In this document: one piece after another, positions 15,868 through 25,523 of the stretch
Layout: every line of letters begins with the position of its first letter
How positions within the stretch are numbered: the stretch's first letter is position 1
Notes under the pieces: generated by a model
What the model saw: only the letters and a program-made list of their open reading frames with translations
Told to the model about the DNA's origin: nothing
Database searches by the model: none
Program-made: the position numbers and the translations under genes
Assembly: GCA_045537905.1 (NCBI GenBank)
Contig: JAZSQJ010000015.1
Location: 1 to 64,000, forward strand
From: SIG636 sp045537905
GTDB lineage: Bacteria > Bacillota > Clostridia > Oscillospirales > CAG-382
Direction: 5' to 3'
DNA length: 64,000 nt

Positions 15868-16212
15868 CACATATACGGCAAGAAAATATAATAGATTAAT
15901 TGTCAAACCAAGTGCAACGCTTTTTGACAAAGAATTCAAACAAATCAACAGCTTTTTGAAAATTGAGAACCTTTATTGGTCTGGTTTCGAACAACGCTAT
16001 GTTCTTTTTTTGTGCCTTCAGGCGTGAAAATAACCCCCGCGGTTTTACTGTGGGAAGAAAAATACTTTAGTATACTTGGTGTTCCGCCTATAGTTTTTGT
16101 TTGCATTTGTTGTAAAAGAAGGGACGTATACCGAATAGCCTTTGATATGGCGATAAACGATAAAAACCGCACCGATATCTTGCGGATTCTGTCAAAAGTT
16201 GTGCTTATGCTA
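15868..16212. other. Unassigned 345-bp region, possible gene remnant
   Basis: Divergent intergenic region between the rhaD promoter and the channel-gene promoter. Open frames exist on both strands (15976-16245 plus; 15945-16364 minus), but neither has a convincing ribosome site, both overrun the promoter at 16213, and neither shows a recognisable domain. Base use is coding-like in places, so it may be a decayed gene. Otherwise nothing is seen. Confidence 0.35.
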
Positions 16213-16241
16213 TTGTTATGGACAAGAAAATATGTTATAAT
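16213..16241 (+). promoter_or_regulatory. Promoter of channel-like RCK/RyR gene
   Basis: TTGTTA (16213-16218), 17 bp, TATAAT (16236-16241). Confidence 0.7.
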
Positions 16242-16299
16242 GTAAGTTCTAAAGGAGTATCCTGCGAAACAATTAAGTTGGTATTTAGGAGTGATATCT

Positions 16300-18333
16300 A
16301 TGTGGAACGCAATTAGCATAGTTATTTTAATTATCGAGGCTTTGATGATTGCTGGGTTTATCATCGGCAGATTTCAAAAAAGACGGTTTAACGAAACCGC
16401 TTCGTTTATCTGCATAGTTCTTTTGCTGAACTATTCCTTGCACCTGGTTCCCTATCTCTACGGAGTTTTGGAGCTTGGTGAGGAGTCCAACGTTATTTTA
16501 GGCTTGCTCGGCTGTCTGGGCTCGTCGATAAAGTTCTTCGTTGGTGAACCCAACGTGGAAGCGGTTGAAAAGTTTACGGATGCCTTTACACATTTTTCTG
16601 TTGCCTATATGTTAGGTGTTGTTGTATCTCTGCTTACCACCATCAGCACGGCAATAGAAGTTTTCAGCACTTCTATAGTAAACAGCTTCCGTTTATCCAA
16701 GGCTATGGGCAGGGAAAGCTGTGATATTGTCCTTGGCAACAGTCCAAAAGCACTGCACTATACAAAAACCTGCAATGCAGTACTGTTGCTTGATGACAGC
16801 GTGGGGAAGGATGTTGTAACAGAGCTAATCGAAGACGGCTATGCTGTTTTGCGTAAAGGCTTTACCGTGCAGCTGCTAAGGGGGCGTCGTTTGAATGCTG
16901 AGACCAGATATAACGTAATCTGCACGGAATCGGATAAAGCACTGGACTATATCGACGTCTTTATTACATACAAAAAGACGGAAGCAAAGGCGAAAAACGT
17001 ATATTTGTATATAGAGCTTGATGGCGAAAAGGCAGAAACCGTTCGCCGTGAAATTATTGAAAAAAACGGAATGGAAGCCTATATCGACACCTTCTGTACA
17101 AGAGAGCTGATGGCAAGAACCTTTGTTGAAGAAAACCCTGTTACCAAATATCTGCCCAAGTCATACGTCCAAGATGCGGCGATAAAAAACGGTACCGAAA
17201 TAAACGTGTTTCTGCTTGGTTTTTCTAAGCATGGTAAAGAGCTGTACCGTCAATCGGTGATGAATAATCAGTTGGTTACCTTTGATGGGGAATACAGGGT
17301 ACTTCCGATAAACTACTATTTGTGTGACAGGGGCATAGATAGCACCGAATGGAGCATCAGCGGCTTGACTGAGGCACTGGGCGAGCTGGATCCTGCAAAG
17401 CATTTTCCTTTGATTGAAACACCCTTCAAAACAAGGGTTGTTGACAAGGCTCCAACCTCCCGTGAGGTGCTTACGGCGATCAAAGCACAGGTGAAAAGGG
17501 AAAACAGCTATACGTTCGTTATCATCGACACCGACGAGGATTGCCGTAATATTGAAATCAGTGCCAGGCTTAAAACCCTATTGTTCGGTGCCGACAACTA
17601 TCATATATTTGTAAGAAGCGAAGCCGCTTATACAAAGGATGATGATGCCGTTACTTATTTTGGTAACAGCCAGGACGTGTTTAATCACGACGTAATCGTA
17701 AACGATTCTCTGGCGGTAATGGCAAAGAAGCTGAACGAGGTTTATACCGCCCAGCACGCAGATGCGGAGGAGAGAAAACGGGCAGACTTTGCCGAGTACA
17801 TACAGAAAAAAGCCGAAAAAGACTGGAACGGTTTTGACTACTTCACTATGTATTCCAATATTTATTGCGCTATGAGCCTGCGTGTAAAGCTTAACTTACT
17901 GGGACTGGATTACGTCAAGGACGGAAAAGGTGCCGGGGTTTCACTTATCAAAGAGCGTAACGGACGTAAGGATGGATATGCTTATAGCGAGTATGCCGGT
18001 CCGTCCGTCCGCAACGCACTGATTGCACAAGAGCACGCCAGGTGGAACGCCTACCATCTTTTGAGTGAGTATTTGCCCCTTGAAAAAGAGGGCATTACGG
18101 TCATGTCGGATAACGGTAAAAAAGTGCGTTTTAACGTAAAAAACCTTGCGGCTAAAAAGCACGCTTGTCTTACAAGCTATAAAGGACTAAGTGTTTTGTC
18201 TGCCTATCTTGCAGAAAAGGCAGGGAGGGGATGCACTGCCGCAGACTATGACTATTATATTCATGACGAAATGCTGATTATCTCGGCTGAGGAGCTGCTA
18301 ACCTCTCTCGGCTATTCGGTAACGGAAAAATAA
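16300..18333 (+). CDS. Channel-like membrane protein with RCK-type and RyR-like domains
   Basis: 677 aa. Three hydrophobic segments occupy the first ~125 residues (SIVILIIEALMIAGFII, FICIVLLLNYSLHLVPYL, and SVAYMLGVVVSLLTTI). A long cytoplasmic part follows with two Rossmann-like stretches (about 140-250, DIVLGNSPKALHYTKT...; about 300-480, INVFLLGFSKHGKELYRQ and TFVIIDTDEDCRNIE), reminiscent of TrkA-N/RCK ligand-gating modules. Near residue ~590 is a RyR-repeat-like motif EHARWNAYHLLSEY. This combination suggests a ligand-gated ion channel or sensor, but no pore selectivity filter was recognised. Start ATG 16300 has AGGAG 8 nt upstream; the GTG at 16291 lies next to that site. Monocistronic. 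Function unknown. Confidence 0.7.
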   Translation: MWNAISIVILIIEALMIAGFIIGRFQKRRFNETASFICIVLLLNYSLHLVPYLYGVLELGEESNVILGLLGCLGSSIKFFVGEPNVEAVEKFTDAFTHFSVAYMLGVVVSLLTTISTAIEVFSTSIVNSFRLSKAMGRESCDIVLGNSPKALHYTKTCNAVLLLDDSVGKDVVTELIEDGYAVLRKGFTVQLLRGRRLNAETRYNVICTESDKALDYIDVFITYKKTEAKAKNVYLYIELDGEKAETVRREIIEKNGMEAYIDTFCTRELMARTFVEENPVTKYLPKSYVQDAAIKNGTEINVFLLGFSKHGKELYRQSVMNNQLVTFDGEYRVLPINYYLCDRGIDSTEWSISGLTEALGELDPAKHFPLIETPFKTRVVDKAPTSREVLTAIKAQVKRENSYTFVIIDTDEDCRNIEISARLKTLLFGADNYHIFVRSEAAYTKDDDAVTYFGNSQDVFNHDVIVNDSLAVMAKKLNEVYTAQHADAEERKRADFAEYIQKKAEKDWNGFDYFTMYSNIYCAMSLRVKLNLLGLDYVKDGKGAGVSLIKERNGRKDGYAYSEYAGPSVRNALIAQEHARWNAYHLLSEYLPLEKEGITVMSDNGKKVRFNVKNLAAKKHACLTSYKGLSVLSAYLAEKAGRGCTAADYDYYIHDEMLIISAEELLTSLGYSVTEK

Positions 18334-18472
18334 AAAGCGTTAAGTAAGCGTTTGATACAGCCTCTTTTCGTCGCTTTGCACAAAGGTATATTGCTTTTCG
18401 CTCCTGCGGAGCATCCTTTGTAGTACATTATAGAGAATTAAAGAAGTATTGCACAAAAAACGCCCTTAGGTC

Positions 18473-18500
18473 TTGAAACTTATAAAAAAGATGGTATAAT
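18473..18500 (+). promoter_or_regulatory. Promoter of giant beta-helix protein gene
   Basis: TTGAAA (18473-18478), 16 bp, TATAAT (18495-18500). Upstream 18334-18472 holds only a small GCTCC/GGAGC hairpin and no clear terminator. Confidence 0.65.
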
Positions 18501-18557
18501 ATATATTGTATCACTGTGGATGCTTGTATTATTCAACGACAACGGAGGAAGATATAG

Positions 18558-21500
18558 ATGAAAATAACAAGGACAACGGCTGTATTTCTTTGTATAACAA
18601 TGCTGTTTGCTTTATTTACGGGCGGCGTTTATGCAGAGGATGGCGTTACATACATTGATGAAACAACGCTGGTTATAGAAGACGGCAAGGTAGTAAGCGG
18701 CGACAAAAGCCTTATAGAAAACGGTATAGTAGTCATCGGTGACAATGCTTCCTCCGGAGCGGATTGTGACGACCCTTCCGAGGAGGATACCTTCGGGAAC
18801 GAGGACCCCTCTGTAAAAATAGACACCCAAACATCGGGTGCAGAAATCGTCCCCGACTCCTCCCTACCTGCTACCGAAACTGTAACTACCGAACAAACGG
18901 AATCTCAAAGCAGCAAACAACCCGTAAAGGATAACTCTGCCCTTACTGCTCCCACTGTAAAGCCGGATACAAATACTAACACCAATACCGAAACAAAACT
19001 CCCAACCGAAACTCCCACCGCTGTTAATCCCAATGTACCACAGGAGGGAGCAAAAGGCAGCTGCTACATAAACTATCCTTCTTTAGGCGCGACACTTGAA
19101 GGGACTACAATCTACCTGTATGAAGCAGATCAAGAGTACGTTTACGTTTACCAAACCCAAAAGGTTCAAAAAAGCAGCGGAACAATAAGCTCGCTGACGT
19201 ATCAGACCTCAAATACAATTGCGGTGTTTTACCGTTTAAAGGATGCTCATTCCAGCCGTGGTCCTGATGGAACCGGTACTTTTTCTGGCATTATGTTTGA
19301 CGTAATTGAAGGTAAAACATTTAATTTGGTCGGTAGCTCTACCTATGACATACGCATCGACGGAAGACTGTGCTCCTCTCAGGCTACGGGCGCAAGCTCT
19401 TTTCTTCCCTCAAGCCCTACAGCTGTAAGCAGAACTAATCCCCAAGTAAGCGTTCCGTTGATGCGCGTTTCGGGAAGCAATGCCAAACTGAATTTGACCT
19501 ACGTAACTTTAAGAAACTCCAACGCAACCGGCAACGGCGGTGGCGTACGTGTAGGGGATGGCGGCACCCTGAAAATGACTAATTGCACCATCGACAACTG
19601 CGATACCACAGGCAACGGCGGCGGTATATATATAGCAAGCGGCGGATCGGTAGACCTTAATAACGTTACAATTAAGAATTGTAACGCAGCCTACGGCGGT
19701 GCTATTTACATAGCGGGAGACTGCACACTTAAAATGAACACCGTTACCATAGAATCAAATACTGCAGAAAACAGCGGCAAAACCGACGGCAACGGCGGCG
19801 GTATGTGGATAGGCGCAAGCGACACCGGCTTAACTATCGGTTCCACCGTTACCTTTGACAACAACACAGCAAACAATAACGGCGGTGCCATAGCTTTAGC
19901 AAGAAAAAGAAAGCTTACAATAAACGGTGCTGAGTTTAAGAATAACGATGCAAAAAAAGGCGGTGCCATATCGGTTTACTCGGCAGACGATGCGGGTGAC
20001 CCAACACTTATACTTGATTTGGGAAAGATACACGATAATACTGCATCTGAAGCCGGCGGAGGAGTTTATATCGCCGCAGGCACCGGTCATCAGCTTAACA
20101 ACACCTCATCTACCGTAAACAATTCCTCCATATACAATAACAGTGCACCAAAGGGTGGCGGAATTTGCGTAGTAAAAACCTCTTTTACAGGCGTAAGCAA
20201 CGGCAAGATAACCCTTAACAAGGGGAAAATATACGGCAACAACAAATCCCGCACGGACACTAACTACGGTGGTGGCGTATATGTAGATAACGGTGGCACC
20301 GTTGACCTTAAAGGCACTATAATTGGGGCAGATTCAACTACCAACGGCAACAAGGCTGCTCATGGTGCCGGTGTATATGTAGCCTCAGGCGGGACCTTCA
20401 CTATGAACAGCGGCGAGATAAAATATAACACTGCAACAGTAAACGGCGGCGGTATATATTCTCTCGGTCAAACCAACTTAAATATCAAAGGTGGCACCAT
20501 AAGCTACAACGAGGCAACGCAGAACGGCGGCGGTATATACGTTGCGGGAACCAATGCAGGAGGCGTGCGCATAGTTGGTGAATCGGGGGATATATCCATC
20601 CACCACAACAAGTCTAAAGACTCCGGAACAGGTGGCGGCGGTGGTTTGTGCTTCTCCAACCACTCAAGCGAGGAAGGCGTGGAGTATCCTGTAACGGGTG
20701 TTGTTATCGGCGGCGGCTCAAATGCTGTAAACATTTACTCAAACGAGGCAATATACGGCGGCGGTGTACGTACCCTTAACAGTGGCTACGGTCTTATCTC
20801 TGTTGAAATAAAGAACAACGTTAACATTTATTCCAACACTGCAACCGCAGGTGAAACCTCTACCTATAAGGGCGGCGGCGGTATATTTGTGGGTGGCAAC
20901 TCCGAGCTGGTTATCGACGGTGCAGACATATACAATAACATCGCATCGTTTTACGGCGCAGGTATGGTCATAGCAGGCGGGGAAGTTACCTTCAAAAGCG
21001 GTAATATAAGAAATCACACGGTTATTCATTCCGGTGGCGGAATTGAAATGATGTCTAGAGGCTCCTTCACCATGACAGGCGGCGATATAAAGGAAAACTC
21101 TGCTAACGACGGCGGCGGTATACATTTTGACGGCACCTTTACGGTTACGTTAAGCGGCGGCAATATAATGAACAACACCGCAAGTCAGCGTGGCGGCGGC
21201 GTTGCCCAAGGCAGCGGTGAATTAACCGTGTCCGGCACTACCATAAAAGATAACACTGCTCATAACGGCGGCGGTGTATACACCAACGGCGGCTCTCTTA
21301 CTGTCAGCGGTGGCTTCATAACAAGCAATGATGCCACGTATGGCGGCGGTGTACACATCGATGACAACACTGATAAAACAAAAACCGTTGTTTTCAGCGG
21401 TGGCACCATAAACGAAAATACCGCTGTATATAACGGTGGCGGGGTATGGATAGGCGTATTTGCGAGATTTACCATGCGAAACGTTACCGTAGACGAAAAC

Positions 21501-24500
21501 TATGCGGGGCGTATAGGCGGCGGTTTGTTCTTTAACCGTGGTAACGAAGAAGGCACTTTGCTTATCGAAAGCGGCACTGTAAGCAACAACTATACAGCCA
21601 CTCCCGCTTCTAACCCCAACAACACACAATATCTTGGCGGCGGTATTTACTTCGGCAACGGAGCAGACGGTACGCTTCCTTGCCACGCAGTTCTTGGAGG
21701 CGGAAGTACGCCCCTTAACATATTCGGCAACCGTTCTCTCAGAGGTGGCGGTATATGTGTAGATGACGGTGGCGGGCAACCGACAACCGTTGTGCTTAAT
21801 TCGGGCGTTAATATTTATGACAATACCGCTTTGGATACTATGGAAAGCGGTATGGGCGGCGGCGGCCTTTACATCTCCCCCAGCGGTCACGTTACCATGA
21901 ACGAGGGTGCTACCATCGGCGGCACCTCCCTTGAAAACGGCAACAAGGCGAAATACGGTGCAGGCGTTCAGATAAACCGCGGCACCTTTATCCAAAACGG
22001 CGGTAGCATTCAGTACAATACGGCTACTTATTACGCAGGCGGCGTTTACGTTATAGACACCACTTTCGTAATGAACGGCGGTACCAACAAGGGTAACTAT
22101 GCCCAAGAAATAGGCGGCGGTGTTTACGTTTCTACCGGCAGTACGTTTGAGCTTAAGACAGGGGCTATGCTTACCGAAAACAAGGCAAACTACGGCGGCG
22201 GTGTTTACGTAAATGGCACTATGACTATGAGCGGCGGCTCCATAGGCAATGTTACTACCGACTCCAACATTGCAACCTATGGCGGCGGTGTTTGCGTTGC
22301 CGAAAGCGGCGTGTTTAATATGTCCGGCGGCTCTATTAAAAACAACGTTTACACGGAAGGTGCTGCTTTTAATATGAACTACGGCGGCGGTGTTTCCGTA
22401 TTTGGTACCTTTAATATGTCCGGCGGCGAGATAACGGGCAACCAAGTTACCGGCTTGGGCGGCGGCGTTATTATAGACGAGCATAACGACAGCAATACCC
22501 CTACCGCATCCTTCGTTATGACGGGCGGCTCTATAACAAACAACGGTAATTTAGCAACAACGGACGCAGGCAACGGCGGCGGTATATGGGTAGGCACCTG
22601 CCTGACCTTCAAGATAGAAGGTAACGGTACAAACAACCCCGTTATAAGCGGCAATACCACCTCGGCTACAAAAGCCAACGCCAACGGTGCCGGTATGTTT
22701 ATCAACCGTAGCGTTACCAACCCGATAATAATTAAAAACTGTACGATAAGCGATAACATTTGTAACGGCAACCAAAGCAAGGGCGGCGGTATATGCTTCA
22801 GCAATACGGGTTTGGTTAGCGACAACACCGCTACTATCGAAAACGTGGTATTTGACGGCAACGAGGCTGCTATCGGCGGCGGTATCTCCATAAACGGTAA
22901 CAGCGGCTATTCTTACGGTATAACCGTTACAATGGACGGACTTACCGTTAACGATAACGAAGCAACCAACGGTGAAGGCGGCGGCATACACGTTAGCGGC
23001 AATATTGCTAAGGTTTCACTCAGCGATTCTGCAGTAACCAATAACACTGCAAACGGTTGCGGCGGCGGTATATACCTGTTTGAGGCTAAGGGCATCTCCG
23101 GTGACGCCGTTTCCTTCTCCAACGTTGAAGTGAACGGTAATACAGCCACCGGCACCGACTCTTTTGGTGGCGGCTTGGTTGTGGATACCGTTGTTGTAAA
23201 CCTTACGGGCAACAACGAAATCAACCAAAACACAGCTAATGCTTGGGGCGGCGGTTTGATAGTACGTGCCTCAGGAGGCACGGGAGTGGCGGAGGTCAAT
23301 ATCAATATGACCGATGCAGGCACCACGACAATAAACAACAACACGGTTGGCAAATATGGTGGCGGTGTTCACGTTGCTAACGTAGGTACCTCACGCTTCA
23401 ATATGAGGGGCGGTGAAATATGCGGCAACACCTCCAACAATGCCTCCGGCGGCGGCATTGACACCCAGGGCATTACCACTCTTAACGGTACGACTATATC
23501 CGATAACACGGCTAAAAACGGCGGCAATATCGCTTTTGGCGGCGGCGTTGTCACCAGAGGAGAGATAAGTAACCTCACTCTCACAAACTGCACCGTAAGC
23601 GGCAACACCGCTCAATACGGTGGTGGTGTAACGGTAACCGAATTTGCACAGGCTACAATTAACGGCGGCACTGTAAGCGGCAACACCGCAGACGAGGCAG
23701 GCGGAATTTTGGTATATAATAACAGCTCTGCAACAGCTTCCGGTCTTACGGTAAGCGGCAATACCACCACTGCCGGCGACGGCGGCGGTGTGTTGGTTAC
23801 CATAAATAGCTCTCTTGAAATGGAAAACAGCTTTATCTACGGTAACAGTGCATCGGGTAGCTATGAGGGTGAGACTGCATACGTTGCAGAGAATAGCCTT
23901 GTAGGTGCAGGCGGCGGCGTTGCGGTTTTTGACAGCTCCTCGTTTACTCTTACAAGCGGCGGTATTTACAACAACCTGGCTTCTACAGCAGGCGACGATG
24001 TTTTTGCCAACGGCAGCGATACCAAGCTTGATCTGCCTTCAGCCTCGGATATGGATACCGCACATCTTGTAAAGGAAAACTCTGATGATGTTTACTGTTG
24101 GGTAGAGGACTACATGAACGGTGATACAAGCTACACCTCGGGTCTTAACGGTAGCAACGGCAGAATAGTAATGAGATACAGACAAACTCCTGCTTCTGTC
24201 AGTGCTTTTACAAGTAATCTTGAGGGTACTTCTCCCGTTGGAAAATACATAAATGACGAGGACAGGTTTGTAGCTATAACCTTTGGCGTACCCAAGTACA
24301 ACGTAGGCTCTGTTGCCATAACGGCTCCTCATAGTGATGATCCCAACCAGCGTTTTGTGTTTACTTTAAGCGGCGTTAACACCTTAGGTGAATCCATAAA
24401 CATCACCGTAAGTGCCCTCAGTGACCAAACAATAGTTATAACTGAGCTCATTTCCGGTACCTACACCATAGTTCAGAATGATGATTGGTCGTGGAGATAT

Positions 24501-24746
24501 GAGTTCACCAATGCCAGAGTTGACGACAGCACCGACAGTGGCACTAACTCGGTTACTGTAACCATAACGGGTACGGAGCTTGAGGAAATTCACACTGTAG
24601 AGTACACCAACAGCCTAACAAATAATAAGTGGCTAAGTCATAACAGCGTGGGTAAGGTGAATATACCGCCCGATACGGTGCGTGACGATCCGGCGCTTGC
24701 GGCAAGCACCTTCTTGATCCCCAACAAGCGCTTTTACACAGTTTAA
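18558..24746 (+). CDS. Giant secreted parallel beta-helix repeat protein
   Basis: 2062 aa surface or secreted protein. Signal peptide at 1-26 (ending VYA-ED), then an acidic and Thr/Pro/Asn-rich linker to ~175. A very long right-handed beta-helix (~300-1830) follows, built from dozens of modules with the pattern N-x-A-x-x-x-GGG-[IV]-x-[IV] and intervening 'sGGsIxxN', as in polymorphic-membrane-protein/pectate-lyase-like adhesins. The C-terminal ~150 residues form an Ig-like domain (FVFTLSG..., IVITELISGTYTIVQ) ending in TNSLTNNKWLS and a short tail. No LPxTG, membrane helix or dockerin, so attachment is unexplained. GGAGGA precedes the ATG. Minus-strand ORFs here are shadows caused by GGCGGCGGT-rich codons. 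Confidence 0.85.
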   Translation: MKITRTTAVFLCITMLFALFTGGVYAEDGVTYIDETTLVIEDGKVVSGDKSLIENGIVVIGDNASSGADCDDPSEEDTFGNEDPSVKIDTQTSGAEIVPDSSLPATETVTTEQTESQSSKQPVKDNSALTAPTVKPDTNTNTNTETKLPTETPTAVNPNVPQEGAKGSCYINYPSLGATLEGTTIYLYEADQEYVYVYQTQKVQKSSGTISSLTYQTSNTIAVFYRLKDAHSSRGPDGTGTFSGIMFDVIEGKTFNLVGSSTYDIRIDGRLCSSQATGASSFLPSSPTAVSRTNPQVSVPLMRVSGSNAKLNLTYVTLRNSNATGNGGGVRVGDGGTLKMTNCTIDNCDTTGNGGGIYIASGGSVDLNNVTIKNCNAAYGGAIYIAGDCTLKMNTVTIESNTAENSGKTDGNGGGMWIGASDTGLTIGSTVTFDNNTANNNGGAIALARKRKLTINGAEFKNNDAKKGGAISVYSADDAGDPTLILDLGKIHDNTASEAGGGVYIAAGTGHQLNNTSSTVNNSSIYNNSAPKGGGICVVKTSFTGVSNGKITLNKGKIYGNNKSRTDTNYGGGVYVDNGGTVDLKGTIIGADSTTNGNKAAHGAGVYVASGGTFTMNSGEIKYNTATVNGGGIYSLGQTNLNIKGGTISYNEATQNGGGIYVAGTNAGGVRIVGESGDISIHHNKSKDSGTGGGGGLCFSNHSSEEGVEYPVTGVVIGGGSNAVNIYSNEAIYGGGVRTLNSGYGLISVEIKNNVNIYSNTATAGETSTYKGGGGIFVGGNSELVIDGADIYNNIASFYGAGMVIAGGEVTFKSGNIRNHTVIHSGGGIEMMSRGSFTMTGGDIKENSANDGGGIHFDGTFTVTLSGGNIMNNTASQRGGGVAQGSGELTVSGTTIKDNTAHNGGGVYTNGGSLTVSGGFITSNDATYGGGVHIDDNTDKTKTVVFSGGTINENTAVYNGGGVWIGVFARFTMRNVTVDENYAGRIGGGLFFNRGNEEGTLLIESGTVSNNYTATPASNPNNTQYLGGGIYFGNGADGTLPCHAVLGGGSTPLNIFGNRSLRGGGICVDDGGGQPTTVVLNSGVNIYDNTALDTMESGMGGGGLYISPSGHVTMNEGATIGGTSLENGNKAKYGAGVQINRGTFIQNGGSIQYNTATYYAGGVYVIDTTFVMNGGTNKGNYAQEIGGGVYVSTGSTFELKTGAMLTENKANYGGGVYVNGTMTMSGGSIGNVTTDSNIATYGGGVCVAESGVFNMSGGSIKNNVYTEGAAFNMNYGGGVSVFGTFNMSGGEITGNQVTGLGGGVIIDEHNDSNTPTASFVMTGGSITNNGNLATTDAGNGGGIWVGTCLTFKIEGNGTNNPVISGNTTSATKANANGAGMFINRSVTNPIIIKNCTISDNICNGNQSKGGGICFSNTGLVSDNTATIENVVFDGNEAAIGGGISINGNSGYSYGITVTMDGLTVNDNEATNGEGGGIHVSGNIAKVSLSDSAVTNNTANGCGGGIYLFEAKGISGDAVSFSNVEVNGNTATGTDSFGGGLVVDTVVVNLTGNNEINQNTANAWGGGLIVRASGGTGVAEVNINMTDAGTTTINNNTVGKYGGGVHVANVGTSRFNMRGGEICGNTSNNASGGGIDTQGITTLNGTTISDNTAKNGGNIAFGGGVVTRGEISNLTLTNCTVSGNTAQYGGGVTVTEFAQATINGGTVSGNTADEAGGILVYNNSSATASGLTVSGNTTTAGDGGGVLVTINSSLEMENSFIYGNSASGSYEGETAYVAENSLVGAGGGVAVFDSSSFTLTSGGIYNNLASTAGDDVFANGSDTKLDLPSASDMDTAHLVKENSDDVYCWVEDYMNGDTSYTSGLNGSNGRIVMRYRQTPASVSAFTSNLEGTSPVGKYINDEDRFVAITFGVPKYNVGSVAITAPHSDDPNQRFVFTLSGVNTLGESINITVSALSDQTIVITELISGTYTIVQNDDWSWRYEFTNARVDDSTDSGTNSVTVTITGTELEEIHTVEYTNSLTNNKWLSHNSVGKVNIPPDTVRDDPALAASTFLIPNKRFYTV

Positions 24747-24767
24747 TTTAAGGGCGTAAAACAGCCT

Positions 24768-24819
24768 AAAGGGGCTGTCTCAAATGCAAGGATTGAGCAT
24801 TTGAGGCAGCACCTTTTTT
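24768..24819 (+). terminator. Terminator of giant beta-helix protein gene
   Basis: GGGGCTGTCTCAAATGC pairs with GCATTTGAGGCAGCACC, followed by six T. The stem sequence resembles the terminator at 4902-4944. Confidence 0.75.
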
Positions 24820-24839
24820 GCATATGAACTGTATAACTA

Positions 24840-24868
24840 TTGCATTGCTTTACCTGATGTGGTATAAT
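24840..24868 (+). promoter_or_regulatory. Promoter of XRE-like regulator gene
   Basis: TTGCAT (24840-24845), 17 bp, TATAAT (24863-24868). Confidence 0.65.
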
Positions 24869-24908
24869 GGTTGTCGCTGATACGGCAAATTTACACACGG
24901 AGGGGAAT

Positions 24909-25418
24909 ATGGCGCGAGCTTCTACAAAACAGAACAAAAACGTATACCACACTACCAGAGAGGCTTTGGGACTGACCCGTGAGAGCGCAAGCGAGCTTTT
25001 GGGGTGTCTTCCTCCCGAGAGGATAGAGAAAATTGAAAACGAGCGTTCTACACCCCGTCCCGACGAGGTTTTGCTGATGGCGGAAAAGTATAAGGCTCCT
25101 ACCCTTTGCAACTACTATTGCTCCAACCAGTGCCCTATAGGTAAGCAGTACGTGCCGTCTATAAAACCCAAGGCACTGTCCCAGATAGTGCTGGAGATGC
25201 TTGCCTCCCTTAATTCTATGAACAAGCAGAAGGAGCGTCTTATAGAGATAACTGCCGACGGTGAGATAGAGGGCGAGGAGCTTAAGGATTTTGTCGCCAT
25301 ACAAAAGGAGCTGGAGCGTATCTCCGTTACGGTGGAGACCCTGCAGCTTTGGGTGGAGCAGATGCTTGCCACAGGCAGGATAGATGCGGACAAGTACAAA
25401 ACAGTAACAAGTGAATAA
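24909..25418 (+). CDS. XRE-like helix-turn-helix protein
   Basis: 169 aa cytoplasmic protein. An N-terminal Cro/C1-type helix-turn-helix (~12-60: TREALGLTRESASELLGCLPPERIEKIENERSTPRPDEVLLMAE) is followed by a CNYYCSNQCPIGKQ segment with three Cys that might bind metal, and a C-terminal coiled-coil-like helical region. Family members in Firmicutes are unstudied regulators. ATG 24909 has GGAGGGG upstream; the 14-residue upstream extension overlaps the -10 element and is rejected. Monocistronic, ended by a strong hairpin. Confidence 0.8.
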   Translation: MARASTKQNKNVYHTTREALGLTRESASELLGCLPPERIEKIENERSTPRPDEVLLMAEKYKAPTLCNYYCSNQCPIGKQYVPSIKPKALSQIVLEMLASLNSMNKQKERLIEITADGEIEGEELKDFVAIQKELERISVTVETLQLWVEQMLATGRIDADKYKTVTSE

Positions 25419-25423
25419 AACCC

Positions 25424-25459
25424 AAACAGCAAAATAAGGGTGCTTATTTTGCTGTTTTT
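25424..25459 (+). terminator. Terminator of XRE-like gene
   Basis: AAACAGCAAAATAAG / CTTATTTTGCTGTTT perfect 15-bp stem, 4-nt loop, T run. Confidence 0.85.
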
Positions 25460-25464
25460 ATCCT

Positions 25465-25492
25465 TTATTACCCGCCGTATTTAAGTTATAAT
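25465..25492 (+). promoter_or_regulatory. Promoter of small membrane-protein cluster
   Basis: TTATTA (25465-25470), 16 bp, TATAAT (25487-25492). It probably drives the following five genes, which have short gaps. Confidence 0.55.
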
Positions 25493-25523
25493 ACAAAAAA
25501 AGGTACATAAAGGAGCTAAAACT

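Noticed and set aside
15976..16245. 89-codon plus-strand frame upstream of the channel-like gene
   Set aside because: No ribosome site, overlaps the -35/-10 of the next gene, no recognisable domain.
18334..18472. Terminator or small RNA after the channel-like gene
   Set aside because: Only a 5-bp GCTCC/GGAGC hairpin without a T tract; too weak.
21222..22484. 420-codon minus-strand frame within the beta-helix gene
   Set aside because: Repetitive reverse reading of GGCGGCGGT-rich codons; it mirrors the repeat period of the real protein.
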